Position numbers and translations under genes: made by a program. A DNA stretch of 64,000 bases, from the NCBI RefSeq assembly GCF_004016525.1, contig NZ_SACJ01000001.1, forward strand, positions 434,001 through 498,000, in the 5' to 3' direction. Positions within the stretch are counted from its first letter, which is position 1. Every line of letters begins with the position of its first letter. This DNA is from Flavobacterium sufflavum (GTDB taxonomy: Bacteria; Bacteroidota; Bacteroidia; Flavobacteriales; Flavobacteriaceae). The notes below the pieces were generated by a model, which was given only the letters and a program-made list of their open reading frames with translations, had not been told where the DNA came from and did not search any database. This document shows positions 18,293-26,851 of the stretch, in pieces.

Positions 18293-18751
18293 TCAATTAG
18301 CATATTCAATATCGATAATTTTATTATTTACCATCAACATTTCAGCTTTATCTTCTTCTGGGAAAATGAAAACTAATTTTCTTTTCTTTTCATCTCCTTT
18401 TGCAATTTTAGAATCAATTTTTCCCCACATATTAATTGGGCCCGTAAGCATCGCCCATTCTGCTTTATACTGTGTTTGAGTTCTTGGATTTAGCAACAAA
18501 AAATTGTCAAAATTCAATTCTTGTTTCTCTTCTAAACTATTTTTTAATGTAAGGAAAACAAAGACAAATTTATGCCCTCGACTAGGATGCCATGAGCCAT
18601 TTCCAGTTGCAACACTTTTCCCTTCTACAATTTTATCAATAGTAAAACTAATACTTTCAGTATAGTTTTGGGTTTTAGGTATTACCTGATAAGTAGTATA
18701 ACAGGATGATACTAAAACACCAATTAACAATAATATTAAAATTCTTTTCAT
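18293..18751 (-). CDS. Lipoprotein, DUF4352-like hypothetical
   Basis: A 152-residue lipoprotein with lipobox GVLVSSC (Cys near 17). The mature domain looks like an immunoglobulin-type beta sandwich: FVFVFLTLKNSLEEKQELNF followed by a statement of magnitude and a final EDKAEMLMVNNKIIDIEY strand. This resembles DUF4352-like extracytoplasmic proteins. It may be co-oriented with the neighbouring secreted protein, but a 139-bp gap separates them. Function unknown. Confidence 0.78.
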   Translation of the reverse strand: MKRILILLLIGVLVSSCYTTYQVIPKTQNYTESISFTIDKIVEGKSVATGNGSWHPSRGHKFVFVFLTLKNSLEEKQELNFDNFLLLNPRTQTQYKAEWAMLTGPINMWGKIDSKIAKGDEKKRKLVFIFPEEDKAEMLMVNNKIIDIEYAN

Positions 18752-18920
18752 TTGCTTTTAAATTAATCAACCAATCGACATCGGTTTATGTTTTTATTTA
18801 CATTCTTTCAAATATATTATTTTTTTCTTACAAAACTATACCTCAAAAAAAGAACAAACTATAACCACAAAAGTCGGATAATTATGCAGAAATTTGCAAT
18901 CTGAACTAATTGAGGGCGAA

Positions 18921-19745
18921 ATGACACAGATAAGTATTTTAGGTTGCGGATGGCTGGGACTTCCTTTGGCGAAAGCGGTATTGAAAGAAGGTTTTCAAGT
19001 AAAAGGTTCTACTACGTCGGCAGAAAAACTGGCAACATTAGAAGAAAACGGAATTCAAAGTTTTTTATTGGCTTTAGATTCTAATACTGTTCCTGATGCT
19101 TTTGCTGATTTTTTAACAGCTAGTGAAACGCTCATTATTGCCATTCCGCCTAAACTAAGAGGAAAAAACAAGGATTACTCCGATGCTCACAATAATTCCT
19201 TCGTTAAAAAGATAGAGAACTTAGTTCCGTATATCCAAAAGTCCACTATACAAAATGTATTGTTTATCAGTTCGACTGCGGTGTATGGAGAAGCAAACGA
19301 TGTGATTGACGAAAAGACCATTCCCGTTCCTGTTACCGAAAGTGGCAAACAATTACTTGAAATTGAGCAATTGTTATTAGCGAATACGCATTTCAAAACT
19401 ACTGTTTTACGTTTTGGGGGCTTAATTGGTGAAGACCGAAACCCCGCCCGTTTCTTAGCCGGAAAAGAAAATGTTGCCAATCCTGATGCTCCAATTAACC
19501 TGATTGATCTGGAAGATTGCATTGGTATTATCCTGAAAATCTTGGCTACGGATACCTGGAACACGACGCTAAATGCGGTGACTCCTTTTCATCCCAGCAG
19601 AGAAGTCTATTATACTGAAAAAGCAGTGGCCGAAAAACTAATTCCACCCAGCTTTAATCATGAAAATCCTTCGACAGGAAAAACTATTTTAAGTGATTAT
19701 CTAATAGAAAAACTAAACTATACTTTTACTAAAAACCCTTTATAA
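18921..19745 (+). CDS. NAD(P)-binding epimerase/dehydratase-like protein
   Basis: About 274 residues from the ATG at 18921; a TTG 27 bases upstream is in frame but adds a polar stretch before the Rossmann strand. The nucleotide-binding motif is ISILGCGWLGLPLAKAV (GxGxxG), and the segment FISSTAVYGEANDVIDEKT is typical of extended SDR (YeeZ-like) proteins. A YxxxK catalytic pair is not clear, so catalysis is doubtful. It sits two bases before a DMT permease gene, so they are co-transcribed. The substrate is unknown. Confidence 0.85.
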   Translation: MTQISILGCGWLGLPLAKAVLKEGFQVKGSTTSAEKLATLEENGIQSFLLALDSNTVPDAFADFLTASETLIIAIPPKLRGKNKDYSDAHNNSFVKKIENLVPYIQKSTIQNVLFISSTAVYGEANDVIDEKTIPVPVTESGKQLLEIEQLLLANTHFKTTVLRFGGLIGEDRNPARFLAGKENVANPDAPINLIDLEDCIGIILKILATDTWNTTLNAVTPFHPSREVYYTEKAVAEKLIPPSFNHENPSTGKTILSDYLIEKLNYTFTKNPL

Positions 19746-19747
19746 AG

Positions 19748-20692
19748 GTGATTCATAAGATAAAAAACAGCTTTTCGACTAAAATCAATGCTATTGGATT
19801 GCCAATTTTAGCACTGATCTGGGTTGGCTTTTTTTGGGGAACCACCTGGATTGCTTCCAAAGAAGGAGTGCGATACATCCCCGGAATTCAGATGGCAGCT
19901 ATTCGCCAGTTTATTGCCGGCTTACTCTATATTCTTTTTTTCTTAGTTACCAAAGCCCCTTGGCCTAAAGGCAAACAATGGAAAACCATCATCATTCTTG
20001 CCGTATTGAATTTCACACTCAGCAACGGTTTGAGTACCGCCGGTGTAAAATACATCAGCAGCGGACTAGGTGCTATTATTGCTGCCATTTTCCCTATTTG
20101 GGTAGTGATTATTTCTTTTTTTAGAGGAGAGCGAATTGCCAAATTAGCCGTAACAGGTACCCTAATTAGTTTCGTAGGTATTTGTGTTATATTCTATGAA
20201 CACCTGGGTGATTTCCTGATTGCTGATTTCAGACTGGGCATCATCTTATCAATTATAGCAACGATTACCTGGGCTTTTGGAACACTTTATACCAAGAAAA
20301 AAGCCGCTTCTTTTAATCCTTATTTTAGTCTGGGATTGCAAATGTTTATTTCCAGTATCTTATTATTTGCCTATAATGGAGCTACCGGAATTTCGGTCAA
20401 CTTAAGCGAAATCCCAATTACTACCTGGTACGCCATTGCTTACTTGGTTATTGTGGGTTCGCTGATTACTTTTACTATTTTCATCTATTCTTTACAAAAT
20501 CTCCCGCCTGAAGTAAGCAGTATTTATGCTTATATGAATCCTGTAGTAGCGGTTCTTTTGGGTGCTGCCCTATTTGGAGAATCACTTAGTCTTTCCATTG
20601 CATTAGGTGGTACGGTTACGCTGTTGGGACTTTATCTGGTTAATCAATCTCTAAGGCAAAGTCGCAAAAAAACAAACATATTAATTAAGTAA
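19748..20692 (+). CDS. EamA/DMT-family permease
   Basis: A 314-residue inner-membrane transporter with ten predicted helices in two EamA halves. The first begins PILALIWVGFFWGTTWIASK and the second GIILSIIATITWAFGTLYTK. The GTG start at 19748 follows AAAGG with close spacing to the preceding stop. It is the second DMT gene in the window, only distantly similar to the first. The substrate is unknown. Confidence 0.87.
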   Translation: MIHKIKNSFSTKINAIGLPILALIWVGFFWGTTWIASKEGVRYIPGIQMAAIRQFIAGLLYILFFLVTKAPWPKGKQWKTIIILAVLNFTLSNGLSTAGVKYISSGLGAIIAAIFPIWVVIISFFRGERIAKLAVTGTLISFVGICVIFYEHLGDFLIADFRLGIILSIIATITWAFGTLYTKKKAASFNPYFSLGLQMFISSILLFAYNGATGISVNLSEIPITTWYAIAYLVIVGSLITFTIFIYSLQNLPPEVSSIYAYMNPVVAVLLGAALFGESLSLSIALGGTVTLLGLYLVNQSLRQSRKKTNILIK

Positions 20693-20720
20693 AGCTTCCT
20701 GATTTCCAATACAGTTTTTG

Positions 20721-20728
20721 TACTTTTG
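20721..20728 (+). promoter_or_regulatory. -7 element of SCO1 gene; fixes its start
   Basis: TACTTTTG matches TAnnTTTG. The next in-frame ATG (20741) is only 12 bases downstream, so the untranslated leader would be very short. The TTG at 20726 lies inside the promoter and cannot be the start. Confidence 0.6.
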
Positions 20729-20740
20729 CAAAAAAATTTC

Positions 20741-21406
20741 ATGAAACCTGTTTTATACAAATACCGCATCTTCATTGGTATCTTTTTTATTTTTTCAGTA
20801 GTTACACTTTCTCTTTTTTATAGTGCTTTAAAGCCTAAAAAAACGCTTCCTATTTACAATCCTGCCGATGTAAATCCCGAATTAGTGGATAGCACCGTTC
20901 AATATGTTAGTAAATACCATACTATAGCCGATTTTTCGTTTACCAATCAAAACGGAAAAACCATCACTCAAAAAGATTACGAAGGAAAAATTTATGTTGC
21001 CGATTTCTTCTTTACCACCTGCGGTACTATTTGCCCAAAAATGACCACCAACTTAGTTGACGTTCAAAAAGCGATTAAAAACAATCCAAAGGTAATGTTA
21101 CTGTCGCATACGGTTTTTCCGGAAGTTGATAGTGTTGCAGTCCTGAAAGCCTATGCTATAAAACATGGCGTTGACGACCACAAATGGAATCTGGTTACCG
21201 GAGATAAAAAGGAAATTTACAAGATGGCTAGAAAATCATATCTGGCAGTAAAACTGGGTAAACCCAGCGAATTATACGATATGGTTCATACCGAAAACTT
21301 TGTATTAGTAGATGCCAAAAGAAGAGTTCGCGGTTTTTATGACGGCACCAAAAAAGAAGAAATTCAACGACTCATAGAAGACATTAACTTCCTGTGTAGC
21401 GAATAA
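20741..21406 (+). CDS. SCO1/SenC copper chaperone-like protein
   Basis: 221 residues from the ATG at 20741. One N-terminal transmembrane helix (residues about 9-30) anchors a periplasmic thioredoxin-fold domain. The copper site is complete: TTCGTICPKM with Cys94 and Cys98, and the distant His183 in DMVHTENF. SCO proteins deliver copper to, or reduce, the CuA centre of cytochrome oxidase. It comes right before the iron-uptake genes but has its own promoter and a 144-bp gap after it. Confidence 0.93.
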   Translation: MKPVLYKYRIFIGIFFIFSVVTLSLFYSALKPKKTLPIYNPADVNPELVDSTVQYVSKYHTIADFSFTNQNGKTITQKDYEGKIYVADFFFTTCGTICPKMTTNLVDVQKAIKNNPKVMLLSHTVFPEVDSVAVLKAYAIKHGVDDHKWNLVTGDKKEIYKMARKSYLAVKLGKPSELYDMVHTENFVLVDAKRRVRGFYDGTKKEEIQRLIEDINFLCSE

Positions 21407-21481
21407 GAAGACTATTCGAAAAGACAAAAAAACAGAAATGCCTATCTTATGCTTTACTAAATTCTAATTAAAACATAAAAC

Positions 21482-21493
21482 TGATAATTATCA
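21482..21493. promoter_or_regulatory. Fur-box-like operator before feoA
   Basis: The 12-bp perfect palindrome TGATAATTATCA lies about 22 bp upstream of the feoA -7 box and so overlaps the -33 region. It resembles the core of the classical Fur box (GATAATnATTATC). Repression by Fe-loaded Fur or a related regulator is the natural inference, though an AT-rich palindrome may arise by chance. Confidence 0.6.
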
Positions 21494-21515
21494 TTCGAGT
21501 TAGCAATATAATATG

Positions 21516-21523
21516 TATTTTTG
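21516..21523 (+). promoter_or_regulatory. -7 element of feoAB promoter
   Basis: TATTTTTG fits TAnnTTTG, 28 bases before the feoA start codon and just downstream of the palindromic operator. Confidence 0.6.
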
Positions 21524-21550
21524 CAATCTTAATTCAATCTAAATAAGACC

Positions 21551-21790
21551 TTGCGTACCACTATAAATTCATTAAAAAAGAGCGAAAAAGCAATCATCAA
21601 AGATTTTGATATTGATATCATTCCTTTAAAGTTACTTGAAATGGGTTGCTTACCAGGAAATACGGTCGAATTACTTCAAATAGCTCCTTTTGGAGATCCA
21701 TTATACCTAGATGTCAATGGTTCTCACCTGGCCATTCGCTTAGAAACCGCCAGAGAAATTGAAGTTGAACTAATCAAAACGGAGTTTTAA
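21551..21790 (+). CDS. feoA: Ferrous iron transport protein A
   Basis: A 79-residue SH3-like FeoA (LLEMGCLPGNTVELLQIAPF, GDPLYLDVNGSHLAIRLETA) that modulates the FeoB permease from the cytosol. The start is TTG at 21551, since no upstream in-frame ATG exists and the first internal Met is too far in. Its stop overlaps the feoB start by one base (TAATG), typical of translational coupling. Confidence 0.94.
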   Translation: MRTTINSLKKSEKAIIKDFDIDIIPLKLLEMGCLPGNTVELLQIAPFGDPLYLDVNGSHLAIRLETAREIEVELIKTEF

Positions 21791-23889
21791 TGATTCATCA
21801 AAATATTAACGTAGCTTTAATTGGGAATCCCAACGTTGGAAAAACTTCGGTTTTCAATCAACTTACAGGCTTGAACCAACAGGTAGGAAACTATCCTGGA
21901 ATTACGGTGGAGAAGAAAATTGGTTTTTGCAAATTACCCCATAACATCAAAGCTAACATTCTCGATTTACCCGGAACCTATAGCCTAAACGCCAGTTCTA
22001 TTGATGAAAATGTGGTAATTGAATTATTGTTAAATAAAAACGATAAGTTATATCCTGATGTAGCGCTGGTAGTTACTGATGTCGAAAACTTAAAAAGAAA
22101 CTTACTGCTTTTTACCCAAATAAAAGATCTTGAAATCCCAACCATTTTAGTCATTAACATGGCTGACAGAATGGAAAGCAAAGGAATTTCACTGGACATT
22201 CCTTATCTTGAAGAGCAATTAAAAACAAAAATTGCCTTAATCAGTTCAAGAAAATCACAGGGTATTGAGGAATTAAAAAACCTTATTGTAACCTACAAAT
22301 CCATTTCGGCTGAGCCTTGTTTGAACGCCTCTATCATTGACAAGGAATATTTTAACAACTTACAAAAAGCATTTCCTGACCAATTATTATACAAACTTTG
22401 GTTAGTAATTACCCAGGATGTCAATTTCTTAAATTTAGAGCGCAAGGAAATACAGGGTCCGTTTACCAAATCGCATACCGAATTAAAGCGTTTACAGCAA
22501 CAGGAAACTATAAAACGTTATCAATTTATCAATGATGTTTTAAAAGTAGGATTGAATGTTGACAGTAGTGTTGCAAAAGATTTTCGTTCAAAATTAGATC
22601 GCGTACTAACGCATAAATTTTGGGGATACATCATTTTCTTTGTGATTCTTTTTGTGATTTTCCAATCTATTTTTGATTGGTCTTCGGTTCCTATGGATTT
22701 CATCGACAGTACTTTTGCTACTTTAAGCACAATGGCTGCCGAGCATTTACCTGAGGGTATTTTAACCGATTTGATTTCGCAGGGAATCATTCCGGGAATT
22801 GGAGGAATCCTGATTTTCATCCCGCAAATTGCCTTCTTATTCCTCTTTATATCCATACTGGAAGAAAGCGGTTATATGAGTCGTGTGGTATTTATCATGG
22901 ATAAAATCATGCGCCGTTTTGGACTATCAGGAAAAAGTGTTGTTCCGTTAATTTCAGGGACAGCTTGTGCCATTCCGGCTATTATGGCCACCCGAAATAT
23001 CGAAAACTGGAAAGAACGTTTAATTACTATTCTTGTAACGCCTTTTACTACCTGTTCAGCAAGATTACCCGTTTACGCCATTATCATTGCACTGGTAATC
23101 CCAAACCATCGTGTACTGGGCTTCTTAAACCTTCAGGGCTTAACATTAATGCTATTGTATTTATTAGGTTTTGGAATGGCAATATTCTCTGCCTATGTAC
23201 TGAACAGAGTCATGAAAATAAGCGGTAAAACTTTTTTTGTGGTCGAAATGCCCAATTACAAATTACCTTTATTTAAAAACGTAGCAATAAATGTAATCGA
23301 AAAAACAAAAGCTTTCATTTCAGGTGCCGGAAAAATAATCTTGGCGATTTCAATCATATTGTGGTTTTTGGCCTCTTATGGTCCGGGTGAAAAATTCAAA
23401 AATGCCGAAACCATTATCAACACACAAGCCAATAATCATTCGCTTTCAAAAACAGAACTGAACAATAGAGTGGCCGCTTTTAAACTGGAGAATTCCTATA
23501 TTGGTATCATGGGTAAAACAATAGAACCTGTCATTTCCCCTTTAGGATATGACTGGAAAATAGGTATTGCCATCATCAGTTCTTTTGCAGCAAGAGAGGT
23601 ATTTGTGGGTACTTTAGCCACCATCTATAGTGTGGGAGGAACTGACAATGAAACCACTATTAAAAACAAAATGGAATCCGAAATTCATCCAATAACAGGA
23701 ACCAAAATATTTAATTTTGCTACCGGAATATCGCTATTGTTATTCTATGCTTTTGCGCTGCAATGTGCAAGTACACTTGCCATCACTAAAAAAGAAACCA
23801 ACAGCTGGAAATGGCCTTTAGGACAGCTTGTGTTTATGAGTAGTTTTGCTTATCTTACTGCCTTAGTGGCTTTTCAAATTCTAAAATAA
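21790..23889 (+). CDS. feoB: Ferrous iron transport protein B
   Basis: A 699-residue Fe(II) permease of the inner membrane. The N-terminal G domain has GNPNVGKTS (12-20), the switch region YPGITVEKK and DLPGTYSL. A helical GDI-like linker follows, then the membrane core with gate segments (SGKSVVPLISGTACAIPAIM and its paired repeat) and the C-terminal SSFAAREVFVGTLATIYS segment. It is coupled to feoA and followed by a small Cys-rich protein gene. Regulation is probably through the palindrome upstream of feoA. Confidence 0.97.
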   Translation: MIHQNINVALIGNPNVGKTSVFNQLTGLNQQVGNYPGITVEKKIGFCKLPHNIKANILDLPGTYSLNASSIDENVVIELLLNKNDKLYPDVALVVTDVENLKRNLLLFTQIKDLEIPTILVINMADRMESKGISLDIPYLEEQLKTKIALISSRKSQGIEELKNLIVTYKSISAEPCLNASIIDKEYFNNLQKAFPDQLLYKLWLVITQDVNFLNLERKEIQGPFTKSHTELKRLQQQETIKRYQFINDVLKVGLNVDSSVAKDFRSKLDRVLTHKFWGYIIFFVILFVIFQSIFDWSSVPMDFIDSTFATLSTMAAEHLPEGILTDLISQGIIPGIGGILIFIPQIAFLFLFISILEESGYMSRVVFIMDKIMRRFGLSGKSVVPLISGTACAIPAIMATRNIENWKERLITILVTPFTTCSARLPVYAIIIALVIPNHRVLGFLNLQGLTLMLLYLLGFGMAIFSAYVLNRVMKISGKTFFVVEMPNYKLPLFKNVAINVIEKTKAFISGAGKIILAISIILWFLASYGPGEKFKNAETIINTQANNHSLSKTELNNRVAAFKLENSYIGIMGKTIEPVISPLGYDWKIGIAIISSFAAREVFVGTLATIYSVGGTDNETTIKNKMESEIHPITGTKIFNFATGISLLLFYAFALQCASTLAITKKETNSWKWPLGQLVFMSSFAYLTALVAFQILK

Positions 23890-23895
23890 ACAAAG

Positions 23896-24021
23896 ATGTT
23901 TCAACAAATCATAGCCTTTTTAGCCCTTGGGATTGCAGTTATCTATCTTTTTAAAAAATTCGTTTTAAAGAAGAAAAAAAAGGATAAAGATTGCGGCGGC
24001 GGTGATTGTGGATGTCATTAA
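23896..24021 (+). CDS. FeoB-associated Cys-rich membrane protein, 41 aa
   Basis: A 41-residue protein starting six bases after the feoB stop. One N-terminal transmembrane helix (FQQIIAFLALGIAVIYLFKK) is followed by a Lys-rich stretch and a Cys/Gly tail ending in DCGGGDCGCH. This matches the FeoB-associated Cys-rich family found after feoB in many bacteria, which may act as an FeoC-like partner or iron ligand. The gene is real by position and layout despite its size. Confidence 0.85.
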   Translation: MFQQIIAFLALGIAVIYLFKKFVLKKKKKDKDCGGGDCGCH

Positions 24022-24058
24022 AAATTTCAGACTATATCTTCATACTGTCTGTCTTCCC

Positions 24059-24108
24059 GAGCGAAGTCGAGGGATGATAATGTATAAGTAATGTTCTCGA
24101 CTTCGCTC
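24059..24108. repeat. Inverted repeat between convergent genes
   Basis: A perfect 13-bp stem (GAGCGAAGTCGAG at 24059-24071; complement at 24096-24108) encloses 24 bases. It is the GAAGTCGAG/CTCGACTTC repeat type seen between genes of many Bacteroidota. It can terminate feoAB and the repressor gene from opposite sides. Confidence 0.8.
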
Positions 24109-24144
24109 GAACTGACATTAGAGATTAATATAAACTATAATTCT

Positions 24145-24798
24145 CTAGCTCAATTTCACAAAAAGATTACTGGCAATTTTACTGGAAACATTTAAAAAAA
24201 CATCATCTACTTTAATTCGAAGCGAAAGATCAAAACTCTCTTTCCCTATGATTTCAATAGCCGAACCTAAGGCAATTCCTTGTTTGTCTAAGTATTTTAA
24301 AAACTCCGAAGAAGTATCTTTTACCCCTACACAAATCCCTTTTTGCCCTTCGGATAATTCCGAAAGCAATTGTTTGTCGATTTTAGGAAGCTGGCCCTGA
24401 GCATTCGGAATGGGATCTCCATGAGGATCTTCGGTAGGATTCCCTAAAAAATCATCGAGTTTGTTAATCAGTTTTTCTGATTTTATGTGTTCTAATTGTT
24501 CGGCGATATCATGTACCTCATCCCATGAAAAAGCTAACTTTTCGACCAGGAAAACTTCCCAAAGACGGTGTTTTCTAACAATCATTTTAGCTTCTAATTT
24601 CCCCTGATCGGTCAAGGTAACTCCTTGGTACTTTTTATAATTAACCAAATCTTTTTCGGCTAACTTCTTCAGCATATCCGTTACAGATGAGGCCTTGGTT
24701 TCCATCACTTCGGCGATAGCATTGGTACTTACTCCCGAGCTTAAAACTACGGTAAGATGATAGATTGCTTTAAGATAATTTTCTTCTGAAAAAGTCAT
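24145..24798 (-). CDS. DtxR/MntR-family metal-dependent repressor
   Basis: 217 residues: a winged-helix DNA-binding domain (NYLKAIYHLTVVLSSGVSTN, then VMETKASSVTDMLKKLAEK as recognition helix), a metal-binding dimerisation domain (RKHRLWEVFLVEKLAFSWDE...AEQLEHIKSEKL) and a C-terminal SH3-like FeoA domain (about 145-217). The family binds Mn(II) or Fe(II) and represses uptake genes. It follows the Nramp gene on the same strand (73-bp gap), so it probably regulates that operon and the divergent TonB receptor. Whether it is Mn- or Fe-responsive cannot be told. Confidence 0.93.
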   Translation of the reverse strand: MTFSEENYLKAIYHLTVVLSSGVSTNAIAEVMETKASSVTDMLKKLAEKDLVNYKKYQGVTLTDQGKLEAKMIVRKHRLWEVFLVEKLAFSWDEVHDIAEQLEHIKSEKLINKLDDFLGNPTEDPHGDPIPNAQGQLPKIDKQLLSELSEGQKGICVGVKDTSSEFLKYLDKQGIALGSAIEIIGKESFDLSLRIKVDDVFLNVSSKIASNLFVKLS

Positions 24799-24871
24799 TT
24801 TTTGAAAGGTTCTAAGGTTCTAAGGTCAAAAGCATCAAAGGAAAAACCTCAGAAACTTAATACCTCAGCAA

Positions 24872-26743
24872 CTATTTTTTAACAATCAACAAAGGTATCG
24901 AAATTTTATGACGCAAATCGTCTACTGTAGTACCAAAAATTAAATCTTTAAAGCCCGTATGTCCGTGAGTTCCCATAACCAAAATATCAAATTCAGCCTC
25001 ATTTACAATCTTAGGAATTACTTTGTTTGGTTTACCAAAACCCAATTGGATTTCCACTTTAAAACCTTTTTGTGAAAGCATTACCTGATATTCTTTCAAT
25101 AATTTTTCATCAACTATGGTTTCATGATCGTCAATATTTTCACCATAAACCATTGCGCCCACGGTTTCTACCACATGAATTAAAGTGTAATTTGCTTCCT
25201 TTCCTCCCAATTCGAAAGCACTATTCAAAGCAATTTCATCAGCCGAAGAAAAATCTACCGAAACAGCTATATTCTTTTTAGTATAACTTTCTGCTTCAGA
25301 AAAATGCAATTTCAAATGATGTGGTGAGTGATTTTGAATGGCAATTTTTGATTTGGTAATAAAAGGTTTAAAAATAATATAAAGCAATAATCCCAAGAAA
25401 CCAAAGGCCAAAGGAACTACCGTAAGCCACAGTACAATTGGGTTTTCAGAAGTTTCAAGCCATCCATCAATTTCGTTGTAAACTAATTTGGCATTCAATG
25501 AAACAATAATGGAAGCAATAATCCAGGAAGCTATTTGGGTTATTTTACCAATGTGAAATCCTTTCATTCTCGATTTATCACTCACAAAATGAATCAACGG
25601 AATAATAGCAAAACCCAGCTGTAAACTCAAAATTACCTGACTCAAAATCAATAATTTTCCTGTTACACTTTCGCCATAAATTAAAATGACAATTACCGCA
25701 GGCACAATCGCAATTAATCGGGTAATGATTCTTCGAACCCAAGGTTGAATTCTTAGATTCAAATAACCTTCCATCACAATTTGTCCTGCTAAAGTTCCAG
25801 TTACTGTTGAACTTTGTCCTGCCGCAATTAAGGCTACGGCAAACAAAACAGGTGCCCATTTGGTTCCTAAAAGCGGCTCTAAAAACTTATGTGCATCCTG
25901 AATTTCGGCAACTTCAAACATTCCATTTCTATAAAATGTGGCTGCTGCCAAAATTAAAATAGCAGCGTTTACAAAGAAAGCTAAGTTTAAAGCTATGGTC
26001 GAATCGATAAAATTATATTTCAAAGCTTGCTTAATTCCAGCAGTTGTTCTGTCAAAATTTCTGGTTTGTACCAATGACGAATGCAAATACAAATTATGCG
26101 GCATCACCGTTGCTCCAATAATACCGATAGCAATGTATAAAGCAGCTTCGCTTGGTATAGAAGGAATTAAACCATAAACCACTTTATCTATTTCCGGTTG
26201 TGCAAAAATCATTTCGAAAACAAAAGAAAAACCAATAATAGCAACTAGTACAATAATAAAAGCTTCCATTTTTCGGATGCCTTTATTGATTAAAAAAAGC
26301 AATAAAAAAGTATCCAAAACCGTAATCAGAACCCCTTCAATAAGTGGAATATCAAATAACAGATTAATCCCTATTGCCATCCCTAAAACTTCAGCCAAAT
26401 CACAAGCTGCAATAGCAATCTCTGCCAAAAAATATAGAATATAATTAATAACAGGAGAATATGTTTCTCTGGATGCTTGTGCCAAGTCGCGTTGGGTAAC
26501 AATTCCCAGTCGCGCGCTTAAACTTTGTAAAAGCAAAGCCATTAAATTACTCATTAGCAATACCCATAGCAAAGAATAACCAAACTGGCTTCCTCCAGCA
26601 ATATCGGTCGCCCAGTTTCCCGGATCCATATACCCCACACTTACTAAATAGGCAGGTCCAAAAAAGGCTAATATTTTTTTAAAAACGGATTTTTGATTCT
26701 GTGTCGAAACCGACTGATGAACTTCTTCAAGTGATTTTCCCAT
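24872..26743 (-). CDS. mntH: Nramp divalent metal transporter with C-terminal UspA domain
   Basis: A 623-residue inner-membrane proton-coupled Mn(II)/Fe(II) importer. Residues about 25-460 form the Nramp core with 11 helices, including the metal-site motif DPGNWATD in helix 1 and MPHNLYLH in helix 6. Residues about 478-623 form a universal stress protein domain (IAVSVDFSSADEIALNSAF, with GTHGHTGFKDLIFGTTVDDL nucleotide-binding loop) not found in E. coli MntH. The domain may sense ATP or stress to tune uptake. It is the first gene of a unit with the DtxR/MntR repressor. Confidence 0.95.
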   Translation of the reverse strand: MGKSLEEVHQSVSTQNQKSVFKKILAFFGPAYLVSVGYMDPGNWATDIAGGSQFGYSLLWVLLMSNLMALLLQSLSARLGIVTQRDLAQASRETYSPVINYILYFLAEIAIAACDLAEVLGMAIGINLLFDIPLIEGVLITVLDTFLLLFLINKGIRKMEAFIIVLVAIIGFSFVFEMIFAQPEIDKVVYGLIPSIPSEAALYIAIGIIGATVMPHNLYLHSSLVQTRNFDRTTAGIKQALKYNFIDSTIALNLAFFVNAAILILAAATFYRNGMFEVAEIQDAHKFLEPLLGTKWAPVLFAVALIAAGQSSTVTGTLAGQIVMEGYLNLRIQPWVRRIITRLIAIVPAVIVILIYGESVTGKLLILSQVILSLQLGFAIIPLIHFVSDKSRMKGFHIGKITQIASWIIASIIVSLNAKLVYNEIDGWLETSENPIVLWLTVVPLAFGFLGLLLYIIFKPFITKSKIAIQNHSPHHLKLHFSEAESYTKKNIAVSVDFSSADEIALNSAFELGGKEANYTLIHVVETVGAMVYGENIDDHETIVDEKLLKEYQVMLSQKGFKVEIQLGFGKPNKVIPKIVNEAEFDILVMGTHGHTGFKDLIFGTTVDDLRHKISIPLLIVKK

Positions 26744-26765
26744 TGTATATTCTAACTGACTGAGG

Positions 26766-26773
26766 CAAATATA
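26766..26773 (-). promoter_or_regulatory. -7 element of the Nramp gene promoter
   Basis: On the minus strand TATATTTG (TAnnTTTG), directly followed by CCTCA. This repeats the ATTTGCCT layout of the divergent promoter and suggests a shared operator. It lies about 23 bases before the Nramp ATG. Confidence 0.6.
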
Positions 26774-26784
26774 ATTATATTTTT

Positions 26785-26820
26785 TTGTTTGTTGAAATAT
26801 TATTTTTAGATTTGCCTAAA
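26785..26820 (+). promoter_or_regulatory. TonB receptor promoter with overlapping operator
   Basis: TTG (26785-26787), 19 bp, TAGATTTG (26807-26814) is an exact Bacteroidota promoter. The interrupted palindrome TTTAG-n6-CTAAA (TTTAGATTTGCCTAAA, 26805-26820) covers the -7 box. It looks like a DtxR/MntR-type operator. Confidence 0.65.
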
Positions 26821-26851
26821 TTTATATTTAAATATAAGCTAAATTATAATT

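Noticed and set aside
20726..20740. TTG start for the SCO1 gene
   Set aside because: The TTG is part of the TACTTTTG promoter box, so it cannot be translated from that promoter. The ATG at 20741 is used.
24790..24870. Tandem GGTTCTAA units before the metal repressor gene as an operator array
   Set aside because: Only two adjacent copies plus fragments are present, and this sequence type is common as neutral intergenic repeat in flavobacteria.
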